Source: Massilia horti (GTDB lineage: Bacteria; Pseudomonadota; Gammaproteobacteria; Burkholderiales; Burkholderiaceae_D). From it: 38,303 bases of DNA. The stretch is taken from the NCBI RefSeq assembly GCF_004614195.1, contig NZ_SPUM01000048.1:1-38303 (forward strand), read 5' to 3'. A program made the position numbers and the translations under genes. The notes beneath the pieces were generated by a model that was not told where the DNA came from, did not search any database, and saw only the letters and a program-made list of their open reading frames with translations. Positions 17,932-26,095 of this stretch are shown here, in pieces; positions within the stretch are counted from its first letter, which is position 1; the number at the start of each line of letters is the position of its first letter.

Positions 17932-19029
17932 ATGGCCTTGACCGACACCGAACTGCTCGCCCGCTGTCACACCGTGTTTCCCGGCCACCGCGCCCGCCGT
18001 CCCGCCGAGATGTTCGCCGAGATGGCCGCCTGGTGCGAGGCGAACGACGTCGAGCACGACGTCTACGGTGCCGGAACGCTGATCCAGCAGTTCGAACAGA
18101 AGGTGGCCGCACTGCTCGGCTTCGAAGCCGCCGTGTTCTGCATCAGCGGCACGATGACCCAGCCCACCGCCCTGCGCCTGGCATGCGAGGACCGCGGCAG
18201 CCGCCTGGTCGCACTGCACCCTACCTCGCACATGCTGGTGCACGAGAAGTCGAACTACCAGTTGCTCGGGCACTTCCACGCGCTGCAGGTCGGCGACCGC
18301 CACTGCCCATGGAGCCTGGATGACCTGCGCGCGGTGCCCGACCTCCTTGGCGCGGTCGCGCTGGAGGTGCCGATGCGCGAAATCGGCGGCCAGAACCCGC
18401 CGTGGGACGAGCTGGAGGCGATCAAGGCACACTGCCGCGAGCGCGGCGCGCACCTGCACATGGACGGCGCGCGCCTGTGGGAGTCGGCTGCCGCCTTCGG
18501 CAAGCCCTACGCCGAGATCGCGGCCGGCTTCGATTCAGTCTACGTCTCGCTATACAAGGGCATCGGCGGCCTGGGCGGCGCGGTGCTCGCCGGCAGCCGG
18601 CAGTTCGTCGACCGCGCCGCAGAATGGTTTCGCCGCGAAGGCGGGAATCTGATCCACCGCTCGCCCTACATCGTGGCAGCCGCGATGCAGTTCGACCAGC
18701 GGCTGGCGGCGATGCCTGCCTACTTCCAGCGGACCAGGGACCTTTACGAGGCGCTGCGCGCCCATCCCGAGATCAAGGTCAACCCGCGCGAGCCGCAGGC
18801 GAACATGCTGCACCTGCACCTGCCGGTGCGCCGCGAGCGCGCCCTCGCCATCCGCAACCGTTTGGCCGAGGAGCACGGCATCTGGATGTTCAATCGCGTC
18901 AATCACGCCGCGCTGCCGGACACGAGCTATGTCGAAATCTACGTCGGCGACAACCTGCTGGCCATGTCTGACGACCGCCTGCGCGAGGCGCTGGCTGTGT
19001 TTGTCGATGCACTACGCGCTGGCGCCTAA
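17932..19029 (+). CDS. Threonine aldolase family PLP enzyme
   Basis: A 365-residue PLP-dependent beta-eliminating lyase/threonine aldolase family protein, expected to cleave L-threonine (or a related beta-hydroxy amino acid) to glycine and an aldehyde. Markers are the cofactor-binding [14 protein letters not shown] (72-85), HTS-type loop [21 protein letters not shown] (176-186) with Asp178, and the PLP lysine Lys209 in [15 protein letters not shown]. It is slightly longer than E. coli LtaE, and substrate stereospecificity cannot be read from sequence. The start codon lies just after palindromic repeat copy D, with only a weak AGAAG upstream. Glycine formed here could feed the folate one-carbon pool used by the next two genes, which is inference from position. 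Confidence 0.85.
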   Translation: MALTDTELLARCHTVFPGHRARRPAEMFAEMAAWCEANDVEHDVYGAGTLIQQFEQKVAALLGFEAAVFCISGTMTQPTALRLACEDRGSRLVALHPTSHMLVHEKSNYQLLGHFHALQVGDRHCPWSLDDLRAVPDLLGAVALEVPMREIGGQNPPWDELEAIKAHCRERGAHLHMDGARLWESAAAFGKPYAEIAAGFDSVYVSLYKGIGGLGGAVLAGSRQFVDRAAEWFRREGGNLIHRSPYIVAAAMQFDQRLAAMPAYFQRTRDLYEALRAHPEIKVNPREPQANMLHLHLPVRRERALAIRNRLAEEHGIWMFNRVNHAALPDTSYVEIYVGDNLLAMSDDRLREALAVFVDALRAGA

Positions 19030-19032
19030 GAC

Positions 19033-19050
19033 GTACCTCTAAGGTACAAT
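19033..19050 (+). promoter_or_regulatory. Palindrome overlapping a -10-like element upstream of thyA
   Basis: GTACCT-CTA-AGGTAC (19033-19047) is a perfect 6-bp inverted repeat. It overlaps TACAAT (19045-19050), a plausible -10 that would start transcription near 19057, 20 bases before the thyA ATG. No recognisable -35 is present. Confidence 0.35.
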
Positions 19051-19076
19051 CAGGGTTTGCCCCTACATTAGAACCG

Positions 19077-19871
19077 ATGCGCCAATACCTCGACTTCATG
19101 CGCCATGTAGCCAAGCATGGCGCGGTCAAGACCGACCGCACCGGCACCGGCACGCTCTCGGTGTTCGGCTACCAGATGCGCTTCAACCTGCAGGATGGCT
19201 TTCCGCTGGTGACGACCAAGAAGCTGCACCTGAAATCGATCATCCATGAACTGATCTGGTTCCTTCACGGCGACACCAACATCGCTTACCTGAAAGAGAA
19301 CGGCGTGTCGATCTGGGACGAGTGGGCCGACGAGAACGGCAACCTCGGACCGATCTACGGTTACCAGTGGCGCAGCTGGCCGGCGCCAAACGGGGAGCAC
19401 ATCGACCAGATTGCGCAGGTGCTTGACCAGATCAGGCACAACCCGGATTCGCGCCGCATGATCGTCTCGGCCTGGAACCTCGCCGACCTGCCGAAGATGA
19501 AGCTGCCGCCCTGCCATGCGCTGTTCCAGTTCTACGTCGCCGACGGCAAGCTGTCGTGCCAGTTATATCAACGCAGCGCGGACATCTTCCTCGGCGTGCC
19601 CTTCAATATCGCGTCCTATGCCCTGCTGACGCACATGATGGCCCAGCAGGCGGGTCTCGAAGTGGGTGAATTCATCTGGACCGGCGGCGACTGCCACCTG
19701 TACGCCAACCACATGGAGCAGGTCGAGCTGCAGCTTGCGCGCGAAGAGCGCCCGCTGCCCAAGCTGGTCATCAAACGCAAGCCGGAGTCGCTGTTCGACT
19801 ACCGTTTCGAAGACTTCGAGATCGCCGGGTACGAACCGCACCCCGCGATCAAGGCTCCGGTGGCGGTATGA
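19077..19871 (+). CDS. thyA: Thymidylate synthase
   Basis: Methylates dUMP to dTMP with methylene-tetrahydrofolate, releasing dihydrofolate. At 264 residues it equals the E. coli enzyme in length. Landmarks are [12 protein letters not shown] (20-31) in the phosphate loop, [16 protein letters not shown] (80-95), the nucleophile Cys146 in [10 protein letters not shown], and [20 protein letters not shown] near 165. Its stop overlaps the folA start (ATGA), so the dihydrofolate producer and its recycling enzyme are translationally coupled. Confidence 0.98.
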   Translation: MRQYLDFMRHVAKHGAVKTDRTGTGTLSVFGYQMRFNLQDGFPLVTTKKLHLKSIIHELIWFLHGDTNIAYLKENGVSIWDEWADENGNLGPIYGYQWRSWPAPNGEHIDQIAQVLDQIRHNPDSRRMIVSAWNLADLPKMKLPPCHALFQFYVADGKLSCQLYQRSADIFLGVPFNIASYALLTHMMAQQAGLEVGEFIWTGGDCHLYANHMEQVELQLAREERPLPKLVIKRKPESLFDYRFEDFEIAGYEPHPAIKAPVAV

Positions 19872-20356
19872 CGGGCGAACTTACCCTGGTGGTCGCGATG
19901 GACCAACAGCGCGGCATCGGCGTGGACAACAAGCTGCCCTGGCACTTGCCGGAAGACCTGGCACACTTCAAGCGGGTCACCCTCGGCCACCCAATTATCA
20001 TGGGCCGTAAGACGTTCGACTCGATCGGCCGCCCGCTGCCCAAGCGCCGCAACATCGTCGTCACCCGCAATGCCGCCTGGCGCCAGGAGGGCGTGGAAGT
20101 GGCGGCCTCGCTCGATCAGGCGATCGCGATGGTAGGTATGGAACCTGTCAGCATCATCGGTGGCGCGCAAATCTTCAGCGAATCGATGAGCGCCGCGACG
20201 CGCATGATCGTCACCGAAATCCATCACACCTTCAGGTGCGACACCTTCTTCCCGCCAATTGACCCCGCCCAGTGGGTCGAAACCGCACGCGAGACGCATC
20301 ATTCGGAAGCAAACGGTTACGATTACGCGTTCGTCACCTACGAAAGAAGAAAATAG
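19868..20356 (+). CDS. folA: Dihydrofolate reductase
   Basis: Reduces dihydrofolate to tetrahydrofolate with NADPH; the target of trimethoprim in this family. At 162 residues it is a standard chromosomal DHFR. Motifs are [20 protein letters not shown] (17-36) with the catalytic acid Asp30, the NADPH-binding [16 protein letters not shown], and [10 protein letters not shown]. The ATG overlaps the thyA stop by four bases, completing the common thyA-folA operon. Confidence 0.97.
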   Translation: MTGELTLVVAMDQQRGIGVDNKLPWHLPEDLAHFKRVTLGHPIIMGRKTFDSIGRPLPKRRNIVVTRNAAWRQEGVEVAASLDQAIAMVGMEPVSIIGGAQIFSESMSAATRMIVTEIHHTFRCDTFFPPIDPAQWVETARETHHSEANGYDYAFVTYERRK

Positions 20357-20418
20357 ACCCCATGTCCTGCTTTTGGCCGTGACGGCGTGCCCATGCAACC
20401 GGGATTGCAACACAATAG

Positions 20419-20506
20419 TGCGCCCCAAGCGGGCGCATCTGGATAACCTAGCAAAAAAGTTCCACCGAACCGCGGAATTTCTGCGAAAATCCGCATCTTA
20501 ATTTTT
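20419..20506 (+). terminator. Two small hairpins after folA, the second followed by a T-rich run
   Basis: TGCGCCC / GGGCGCA (20419-20437, 5-nt loop) is a perfect 7-bp stem without a T-run. GCGGAATTT / AAAATCCGC (20472-20494, 5-nt loop, one mismatch) is followed by ATCTTAATTTTTAT. The second could end the thyA-folA transcript. The rest of the 221-bp gap before the decarboxylase holds no gene that I can see. Confidence 0.35.
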
Positions 20507-20577
20507 ATCGGTGCCGTGTGCGGCAGCCTGCTTGACGATGCCGGCTGCTCCCACGGCGCTTCGCTTTGGAGCTGCCC

Positions 20578-22830
20578 ATGAAATTTCGTTTCCCCATCGT
20601 CATCATTGACGAGGATTTCCGTTCTGAAAATACGTCCGGCCTCGGCATCCGCGCGTTGGCAGCCGCGATGGAGAAGGAAGGCATGGAGGTGCTCGGCCTG
20701 ACCAGCTACGGCGACCTGTCGCAGTTCGCCCAGCAGCAGTCGCGCGCCTCGGCCTTTGTGCTCTCGATCGACGACGAAGAATTCGGCGAGGGCTCGATCG
20801 AGGAAACCAATTTCGCGCTGACCGCGCTGCGCGCGTTCGTGCAGGAGATCCGCCACAAGAACTCGGACATCCCGATCTACATCTACGGCGAGACCCGCAC
20901 CAGCCGCCACATCCCGAACGACATCCTGAAGGAGCTGCACGGCTTCATCCACATGTTCGAGGACACGCCGGAATTCGTCGCGCGCCACATCATTCGCGAA
21001 GCCAAGGCCTACCTGGACAGCCTGGCGCCGCCGTTCTTCCGCGCGCTGGTCAACTACGCCAACGACGGCTCGTATTCGTGGCACTGCCCGGGCCACTCGG
21101 GCGGCGTGGCGTTCCTCAAGTCGCCGATCGGCCAGATGTTCCACCAGTTCTTCGGCGAGAACATGCTGCGCGCCGACGTCTGCAACGCCGTCGAAGAACT
21201 CGGCCAGCTGCTCGACCACACCGGCCCGGTCGCCAAGTCCGAGCGCAACGCCGCGCGCATCTACAACGCCGACCACTGCTACTTCGTCACCAACGGCACC
21301 TCGACCTCGAACAAGATGGTCTGGCACTCGACCGTCGCCCCGGGCGACATCGTGGTGGTCGACCGTAACTGCCACAAGTCGGTCCTGCACTCGATTATCA
21401 TGTGCGGCGCTATTCCCGTGTTCCTGATGCCGACCCGGAACCACCTGGGCATCATCGGGCCGATCCCGCTCGAAGAGTTCACGCCCGAGTCGATCCGCAA
21501 GAAGATCGAGGCCAACCCGTTCGCCCGAGAGGCGGCCAACCAGAAGCCGCGCATCCTGACCATCACCCAGTCGACCTACGACGGCGTGGTGTACAACGTC
21601 GAGGTGCTGCGCGAGATGCTGGACGGTGAAATCGACACCCTGCACTTCGACGAAGCCTGGCTGCCGCACGCCACCTTCCACGACTTCTACAAGAACATGC
21701 ACGCGATCGGCCGCGACCGGCCGCGCGCAAGGCAGTCGATGATCTTCTCGACCCAGTCGACCCACAAGCTGCTGGCCGGCCTGTCGCAGGCCTCACAGGT
21801 GCTGGTGCGCGAATCCGAAACCGTCAAGCTGGACCAGGACGCCTTCAACGAGGCCTACCTGATGCACACCTCGACCTCGCCGCAGTATTCGATCATCGCC
21901 TCGTGCGACGTGGCGGCGGCAATGATGGAAGCGCCGGGCGGCACCTCGCTGGTCGAGGAGTCGATCCTCGAGGCGCTCGACTTCCGCCGCGCGATGAGAA
22001 AAGTGGACGAAGAATACGGCCAGGACTGGTGGTTCAAGGTCTGGGGTCCGGACAACTTCAGCGAGGAAGGCATCGGCAGCCAGGAAGACTGGCTGATCCG
22101 CGCCGAAGACGACTGGCACGGCTTCGGCAACCTGGCGCCGGGCTTTAACATGCTCGACCCGATCAAGGCGACCGTGGTGACGCCCGGCCTGAGCCTGGAC
22201 GGCCAGTTCGCCGACACCGGCATCCCGGCCTCGATCGTGACCAAGTACCTGGCCGAGCACGGCGTGATCATCGAAAAGTGCGGCCTGTACTCGTTCTTCA
22301 TCATGTTCACGATCGGTATCACCAAGGGTCGCTGGAACACGCTGGTGACCGCGCTGCAGCAGTTCAAGGACGACTACGACCGTAACCAGCCGATGTGGCG
22401 CGTCATGCCGCAGTTCGCCACGGCCTTCCCGCGCTATGAAAGCTGGGGCCTGCGCGACTTGTGCTCGCAGATCCACGCGTTCTACAAGCAGTCCGACGTG
22501 GCGCGCCTGACCACCGAGATGTACCTGTCCGACATGGTGCCGGCGATGAAGCCGTCGGACGCATTCGCGAAGATGAGCCACCGCCAGATCGAGCGCGTCG
22601 CCATCGACGAGCTGGAAGGCCGCATCACCGCGATCCTGCTGACGCCCTACCCGCCGGGCATTCCGCTGCTGATCCCTGGCGAGCGCTTCAACCGCACGAT
22701 CGTGGACTACCTGCGCTTTGCACGTGACTTCAACGAACGCTTCCCGGGCTTCGAGACCGATGTGCACGGCTTGGTCAAGCGCGAGGTAGACGGCAAGCTG
22801 GGCTACTTCGTCGACTGCGTCAAGCAATAA
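20578..22830 (+). CDS. Arg/Lys/Orn decarboxylase (large PLP fold-type I enzyme)
   Basis: A 750-residue basic amino acid decarboxylase of the Orn/Lys/Arg class. An N-terminal receiver-like wing domain (about 1-145) precedes the PLP domain with CPGHSGGVAFLKSP (170-183), TNGTSTSNK (238-246), HFDEAW (Asp358) and the PLP lysine Lys397 in STQSTHKLLAGLSQ. The family C-terminal domain contains PPGIPLLIPGE. Related enzymes in Burkholderiales are annotated variously as arginine, lysine or ornithine decarboxylase; the substrate cannot be decided by eye. It may serve polyamine synthesis or acid resistance. ATG 20578 is supported by GGAG six bases upstream. Confidence 0.92.
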   Translation: MKFRFPIVIIDEDFRSENTSGLGIRALAAAMEKEGMEVLGLTSYGDLSQFAQQQSRASAFVLSIDDEEFGEGSIEETNFALTALRAFVQEIRHKNSDIPIYIYGETRTSRHIPNDILKELHGFIHMFEDTPEFVARHIIREAKAYLDSLAPPFFRALVNYANDGSYSWHCPGHSGGVAFLKSPIGQMFHQFFGENMLRADVCNAVEELGQLLDHTGPVAKSERNAARIYNADHCYFVTNGTSTSNKMVWHSTVAPGDIVVVDRNCHKSVLHSIIMCGAIPVFLMPTRNHLGIIGPIPLEEFTPESIRKKIEANPFAREAANQKPRILTITQSTYDGVVYNVEVLREMLDGEIDTLHFDEAWLPHATFHDFYKNMHAIGRDRPRARQSMIFSTQSTHKLLAGLSQASQVLVRESETVKLDQDAFNEAYLMHTSTSPQYSIIASCDVAAAMMEAPGGTSLVEESILEALDFRRAMRKVDEEYGQDWWFKVWGPDNFSEEGIGSQEDWLIRAEDDWHGFGNLAPGFNMLDPIKATVVTPGLSLDGQFADTGIPASIVTKYLAEHGVIIEKCGLYSFFIMFTIGITKGRWNTLVTALQQFKDDYDRNQPMWRVMPQFATAFPRYESWGLRDLCSQIHAFYKQSDVARLTTEMYLSDMVPAMKPSDAFAKMSHRQIERVAIDELEGRITAILLTPYPPGIPLLIPGERFNRTIVDYLRFARDFNERFPGFETDVHGLVKREVDGKLGYFVDCVKQ

Positions 22831-22865
22831 GCGCGGCTTACCGAGGGCGTCGGGTGTACACCTTT

Positions 22866-23118
22866 GGTGCGCACCCGGTCACCGCATGCTGGCTTGCGGC
22901 TACTGCTCCGCTACGCCGCGTTCGCGAACCGCGTGCGCACGGGTCCTCGGCGGCCCCGCGCCCCCTACGAAAACTACGCCGCGTTCGCGAACCGCTTCGC
23001 GTAGGGTGCGCACCTGTGCGCACGCGTTCACCGCATGCTGACTTGCGGCTTCTTCTTCGCTACGCCGCGTTCGCGAACCGCGTGCGCACAGGTCCTCGGC
23101 GGCCCCGCGCCCCCTACG
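22866..23118. repeat. REP-like repeat cluster with two tandem units
   Basis: Two related units end at 22969 and 23118. A 61-bp block beginning CGCTACGCCGCG and ending CGCCCCCTACG (22909-22969 and 23058-23118) differs at one base, and both units also share CACCGCATGCTG upstream. A third partial block, CTACGCCGCGTTCGCGAACC, lies at 22974. GTAGGGTGCGCACC (23001-23014) is the REP arm seen at 6458, and the CCTCGGCGGCCCCGCG block recurs at 38260. The 387-bp gap between the decarboxylase and dcd contains nothing else except a terminator. Confidence 0.75.
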
Positions 23119-23172
23119 ATGGTCGATGGTGGCCAGGACCGCCGAAGCCGCGGCACCATCGCAGCCAGTTAC

Positions 23173-23201
23173 AAAAAAAGGAGCCAAACGGCTCCTTTTT
23201 T
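23173..23201. terminator. Bidirectional rho-independent terminator
   Basis: A run of seven A, stem GGAGCC (23180-23185), loop AAAC, stem GGCTCC (23190-23195) and a run of six T. It is 17 bp beyond the dcd stop codon and works in either direction by symmetry, so it can end dcd (minus) and read-through from the decarboxylase side (plus). Confidence 0.85.
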
Positions 23202-23217
23202 CTGGCTTCCAGACGCA

Positions 23218-23784
23218 TCAGGTCTTCGGCAACGTCACCCCATGCTGCCCCTGGTACTTACCGCCCCGGTCCTTGTACGAAGTCTCGCACACCTCGTCGC
23301 TCTCGAAGAACAGCACCTGCGCGCAGCCTTCGCCCGCGTAGATCTTGGCCGGCAGCGGCGTCGTGTTCGAAAACTCCAGCGTCACATAACCTTCCCATTC
23401 CGGCTCGAACGGGGTCACGTTGACAATGATCCCGCAGCGCGCGTAAGTCGATTTGCCGAGGCAGACGGTGAGCACGTTGCGCGGAATGCGGAAGTATTCG
23501 ATCGTGCGCGCCAGCGCGAACGAATTGGGCGGAATGATGCACACATCGCTCTTAACGTCGACGAACGAGTTCGAGTCGAAGTTCTTCGGGTCGACGATCG
23601 TGCTGTTGATGTTCGTGAAAACCTTGAATTCGTCGGCACAGCGGATATCGTACCCGTACGACGAAGTACCATACGAAATGATCTTGCGGCCGTCGGCCTC
23701 ACGCACCTGGGATGGCGAAAACGGCGAGATCATGCCGTGTTCCTCCGCCATGCGGCGTATCCATTTGTCGCTTTTGATTGTCAT
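23218..23784 (-). CDS. dcd: dCTP deaminase
   Basis: Deaminates dCTP to dUTP, the main source of dUMP for thymidylate synthase in proteobacteria. The 188-residue protein matches the usual trimeric enzyme. [12 protein letters not shown] (42-53), [23 protein letters not shown] (108-119) and [11 protein letters not shown] (130-140) with the catalytic Glu137 are all present, as is the C-terminal [13 protein letters not shown] that closes over the nucleotide. It lies close to thyA-folA, which use its product. A strong terminator follows it. Confidence 0.97.
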   Translation of the reverse strand: MTIKSDKWIRRMAEEHGMISPFSPSQVREADGRKIISYGTSSYGYDIRCADEFKVFTNINSTIVDPKNFDSNSFVDVKSDVCIIPPNSFALARTIEYFRIPRNVLTVCLGKSTYARCGIIVNVTPFEPEWEGYVTLEFSNTTPLPAKIYAGEGCAQVLFFESDEVCETSYKDRGGKYQGQHGVTLPKT

Positions 23785-23820
23785 CGCTGGGCTTTGCTAG
23801 GTGAGGATAATCCGTCGATT

Positions 23821-24645
23821 TTACGCGAAAAACGCGGCAACGGTCGCCTGCTCCCCGCCGAGCAGCTTGCGGATCATCGCGCGTGTGGCATCCGCAGTCT
23901 CCGCGGGCGACTGCATCGGATAAAGGTGGCCACCCTCGATCATCACCAGGTTCTCGCCCACCAGCTTGCGGGTCGCCTTGATGCCGGCCTGGCGCAGTTC
24001 TTCGGACGTTGTACCGCCGATGAACCCAACCGGCCTTGGGTACGGCTCTCGGATAATCGACCCCATATGATGCGGCAGGGTGTTGTAGATGGCCGTCTCG
24101 ACGTCGCGCGAAAAGCGCAGCTGCACGCCCTGTGCGTTCGGCTCGAGGCCATTGTCGAGATAATCATCCAGCACGCCCGGCGCCCAGGCGGCAAAGATCG
24201 GCTTGGCGATAAAGTGCTCGCGGGCGTGGCCGCGGCTCGGCCACACATTACGGCGACGTTCCGAAAACCTGGCCGGGGACAGGCGGCCCGCCCAGCCGCG
24301 CAGCTTCGCCAGCCGCCAAGCCAGCGCGCGCCAGCCCGCTACCACGGGCGAATCGAGCATCACCACGCAGCGCGCCAGCTCCGGCCGCTCTTTGGCTGCC
24401 ATCATGCTCAGCATGCCGCCGAGCGAATGGCCGACCAGGATGGCCGGTTCGTCATAACGCTCCAACTGCGCGATCAGCTCAGCGACCAGGCCCTTCCAGC
24501 CATCGCACACCGGATAGGCCAGATCATGCCCGTGCATGTCGAGGGCGCGCACGTCAAACTCGTCACGCCATAAATCAAGCAGCTGGCGATAGGTGCCGGC
24601 CGGGTAGCTGTTCCCGTGGGAGAAATGCAGCAGTGGTTTGCTCAT
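23821..24645 (-). CDS. Alpha/beta hydrolase
   Basis: A 274-residue alpha/beta-hydrolase-fold protein of unknown substrate. It has an early oxyanion HGNSYPAGTY (10-19), LDMHGHDL, the nucleophile Ser74 in VGHSLGGM and a late His in EGGHLYPMQSP. No signal peptide is seen, so it should be cytoplasmic. It reads in the same direction as dcd, 36 bp upstream of it, and the two may be co-transcribed. The upstream region carries an 8-bp inverted repeat near a TACAAT element. No substrate can be proposed from context. Confidence 0.87.
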   Translation of the reverse strand: MSKPLLHFSHGNSYPAGTYRQLLDLWRDEFDVRALDMHGHDLAYPVCDGWKGLVAELIAQLERYDEPAILVGHSLGGMLSMMAAKERPELARCVVMLDSPVVAGWRALAWRLAKLRGWAGRLSPARFSERRRNVWPSRGHAREHFIAKPIFAAWAPGVLDDYLDNGLEPNAQGVQLRFSRDVETAIYNTLPHHMGSIIREPYPRPVGFIGGTTSEELRQAGIKATRKLVGENLVMIEGGHLYPMQSPAETADATRAMIRKLLGGEQATVAAFFA

Positions 24646-24656
24646 GCAACGCGCGC

Positions 24657-24682
24657 CAATTGAAGAGAACTGCTTTCAATTG
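24657..24682 (-). promoter_or_regulatory. 8-bp inverted repeat upstream of the hydrolase
   Basis: CAATTGAA (24657-24664) and TTCAATTG (24675-24682) surround a 10-nt spacer, ending 12 bp before the hydrolase ATG. On the minus strand TACAAT, a possible -10, overlaps the distal arm. This could be an operator, but no regulator gene is adjacent to support it. Confidence 0.35.
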
Positions 24683-24767
24683 TAATGGGATTACCGGGCG
24701 CGCGATCCTGGATTAGAGGGAAACCCCTACGGCCTCGTCGTCCGCCATCAGGGCAGGATCGGCTTGT

Positions 24768-25274
24768 TCACTGCCATTTGCGCGCATCTCCAAATTGCTG
24801 GCGGCCGCGGCGTGCATCGCGAACCTTGTGCATCTGTTCGCGCTGCTCGGGCGTCAACACTGCCAGCAGCTGCGCTGCGGTGCGTGCTCGCAGCAGTGCG
24901 CCCGCCGCAGTCGCCTGCCCCAGCGCCTGCGCCTGGCTTGACGCCTTGGTCTCATCGAACTGGCCGGATTCGGTCAGCGTGCGTAGCTCGTCGTGCGCGG
25001 CGCGGACCTTCTTTTCGATCTCGCGACGCTGCGGCGCCTGGGCGTGCATGATGGCGAATACGCGGTCCTGCTGCGCCTCGCTCAGCTCCACGCCGCGTGG
25101 CAAGTGCAAGCCAGGTCCGTGCATGCTTGGCCCGCGCATAGCGTGCTCGCCGCGGCCCATGTGCATCGGACCGTGATCCGGGCCGTCCGGCTGCGGCGGT
25201 ATCGACTGCGCGCTCGCACTGCTGGCCAGTGCTGCCACGACGAGGGTGAATGCGCAAATCCAACTGAGTTTCAT
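24768..25274 (-). CDS. Spy/CpxP-like periplasmic stress protein
   Basis: A 168-residue exported protein of the Spy/CpxP (LTXXQ) family. A signal peptide (1-22, cleavage after ASASA) is followed by a His/Met/Gly/Pro-rich stretch (30-58; GPMHMGRGEHAMRG) that might bind metal, then a helical region with two family motifs, LSEAQQDRVF (64-73) and LTPEQREQMH (140-149). In enterics CpxP is a periplasmic chaperone and inhibitor of CpxA. Here the gene is divergent from a cpxR-cpxA pair with CpxR-type boxes between them, the same arrangement. AAAGGAG six bases upstream fixes the ATG at 25274. Confidence 0.88.
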   Translation of the reverse strand: MKLSWICAFTLVVAALASSASAQSIPPQPDGPDHGPMHMGRGEHAMRGPSMHGPGLHLPRGVELSEAQQDRVFAIMHAQAPQRREIEKKVRAAHDELRTLTESGQFDETKASSQAQALGQATAAGALLRARTAAQLLAVLTPEQREQMHKVRDARRGRQQFGDARKWQ

Positions 25275-25321
25275 GGTTGCTCCTTTGTTGATTGAGAGAG
25301 CGCATTGTCGAACTGAGGCAT

Positions 25322-25357
25322 GTAAAGCGCGGTAAAAGCCTTGTAAAAGCGCGTAAA
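25322..25357 (+). promoter_or_regulatory. Two tandem CpxR boxes (GTAAA-N5-GTAAA)
   Basis: GTAAAGCGCGGTAAA (25322-25336) and GTAAAAGCGCGTAAA (25343-25357) both match the enterobacterial CpxR consensus GTAAA-N5-GTAAA exactly and are six bases apart. They lie in the 133-bp divergent region, 47 bp from the Spy/CpxP-like start and 50 bp from the cpxR start. This predicts autoregulation of cpxRA and co-control of the periplasmic protein. Confidence 0.8.
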
Positions 25358-25392
25358 GGGCGCCAGGGGCACAGCCGTGACCGCTCGCGCTT

Positions 25393-25401
25393 TGCTATGA
25401 T
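25393..25401 (+). promoter_or_regulatory. Extended -10 element of cpxR
   Basis: TGC-TATGAT (TGN plus -10 hexamer 25396-25401) is followed by the cpxR ATG at 25408, seven bases after the hexamer, so the first transcribed base may be the A of the start codon. There is no usable -35, which fits activation from the CpxR boxes centred about 58 and 79 bases upstream. Confidence 0.45.
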
Positions 25402-25407
25402 GCGGAC

Positions 25408-26094
25408 ATGAACCAGGTATTGCTGATCGACGACGATGCCGAGCTTGTCGGCATGTTCACCGAGTACCTCGAACAGGAGGGCTTCCGCGTCGGCTGCGCA
25501 TACGACGGCGAGACCGGCGCACGCGAGGCCACATCCGGCCGCTACGCGATCGTCGTGCTCGACGTGATGATGCCGCGCCTGAACGGGATCGAAACCCTGC
25601 GCCGCATCCGCGCCTGCAGCCATGTGCCGGTCCTGATGCTCACCGGCCGCGGCGACGACGCCGACCGCATCCTCGGACTGGAACTCGGGGCTGACGACTA
25701 CGTCACCAAGCCGTGCACGCCGCGCGAACTGACGGCCCGTGTACGTGCCATCCTGCGCCGTACCAACGCGCCGCGTGACGAAGGCGGCGCGATCACGCTC
25801 GCCGTCGGCAAGCTCACCATGCTGCCCGAGCAGCGCCGCGCCACCTGGGACGGCAAGCTGCTGGAGCTGACCAGCACCGAATTCAACCTGCTCGAAATCC
25901 TGGCGCGCAATGCCGGCCGCACCGTCAGCAAGAACGAGCTGTCCGAACAGGGCCTGGGCCGGCCTCTGGCACGCTTCGACCGCAACATCGACGTCCACCT
26001 GAGCAGCCTGCGCCACAAACTCGGCACGCTGTCCGACGGCCGCTCTTGTCTGCAGACGGTGTACCGCCAGGGTTACCAGCTGATCCGCGAATAG
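25408..26094 (+). CDS. cpxR: CpxR-like OmpR-family response regulator
   Basis: A 228-residue transcription factor. The receiver domain (1-115) has acidic pocket DDD (8-10), phospho-acceptor Asp52 in VVLDVMMPRLNG, Thr79 and Lys101. The OmpR/PhoB winged-helix domain (about 130-226) has LLELTSTEFNLLEILARNAG and the recognition region DRNIDVHLSSLRHKLG, ending RQGYQLIRE. Perfect CpxR boxes upstream, a divergent CpxP-like gene and a kinase two bases after its stop support a Cpx role in envelope stress. No Shine-Dalgarno is visible; the message may be leaderless. Confidence 0.9.
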   Translation: MNQVLLIDDDAELVGMFTEYLEQEGFRVGCAYDGETGAREATSGRYAIVVLDVMMPRLNGIETLRRIRACSHVPVLMLTGRGDDADRILGLELGADDYVTKPCTPRELTARVRAILRRTNAPRDEGGAITLAVGKLTMLPEQRRATWDGKLLELTSTEFNLLEILARNAGRTVSKNELSEQGLGRPLARFDRNIDVHLSSLRHKLGTLSDGRSCLQTVYRQGYQLIRE

Positions 26095-26095
26095 C

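Noticed and set aside
22866..23118. CRISPR array.
   Set aside because: Only two or three units with long, mosaic, palindromic blocks; no regular short spacers and no cas genes.
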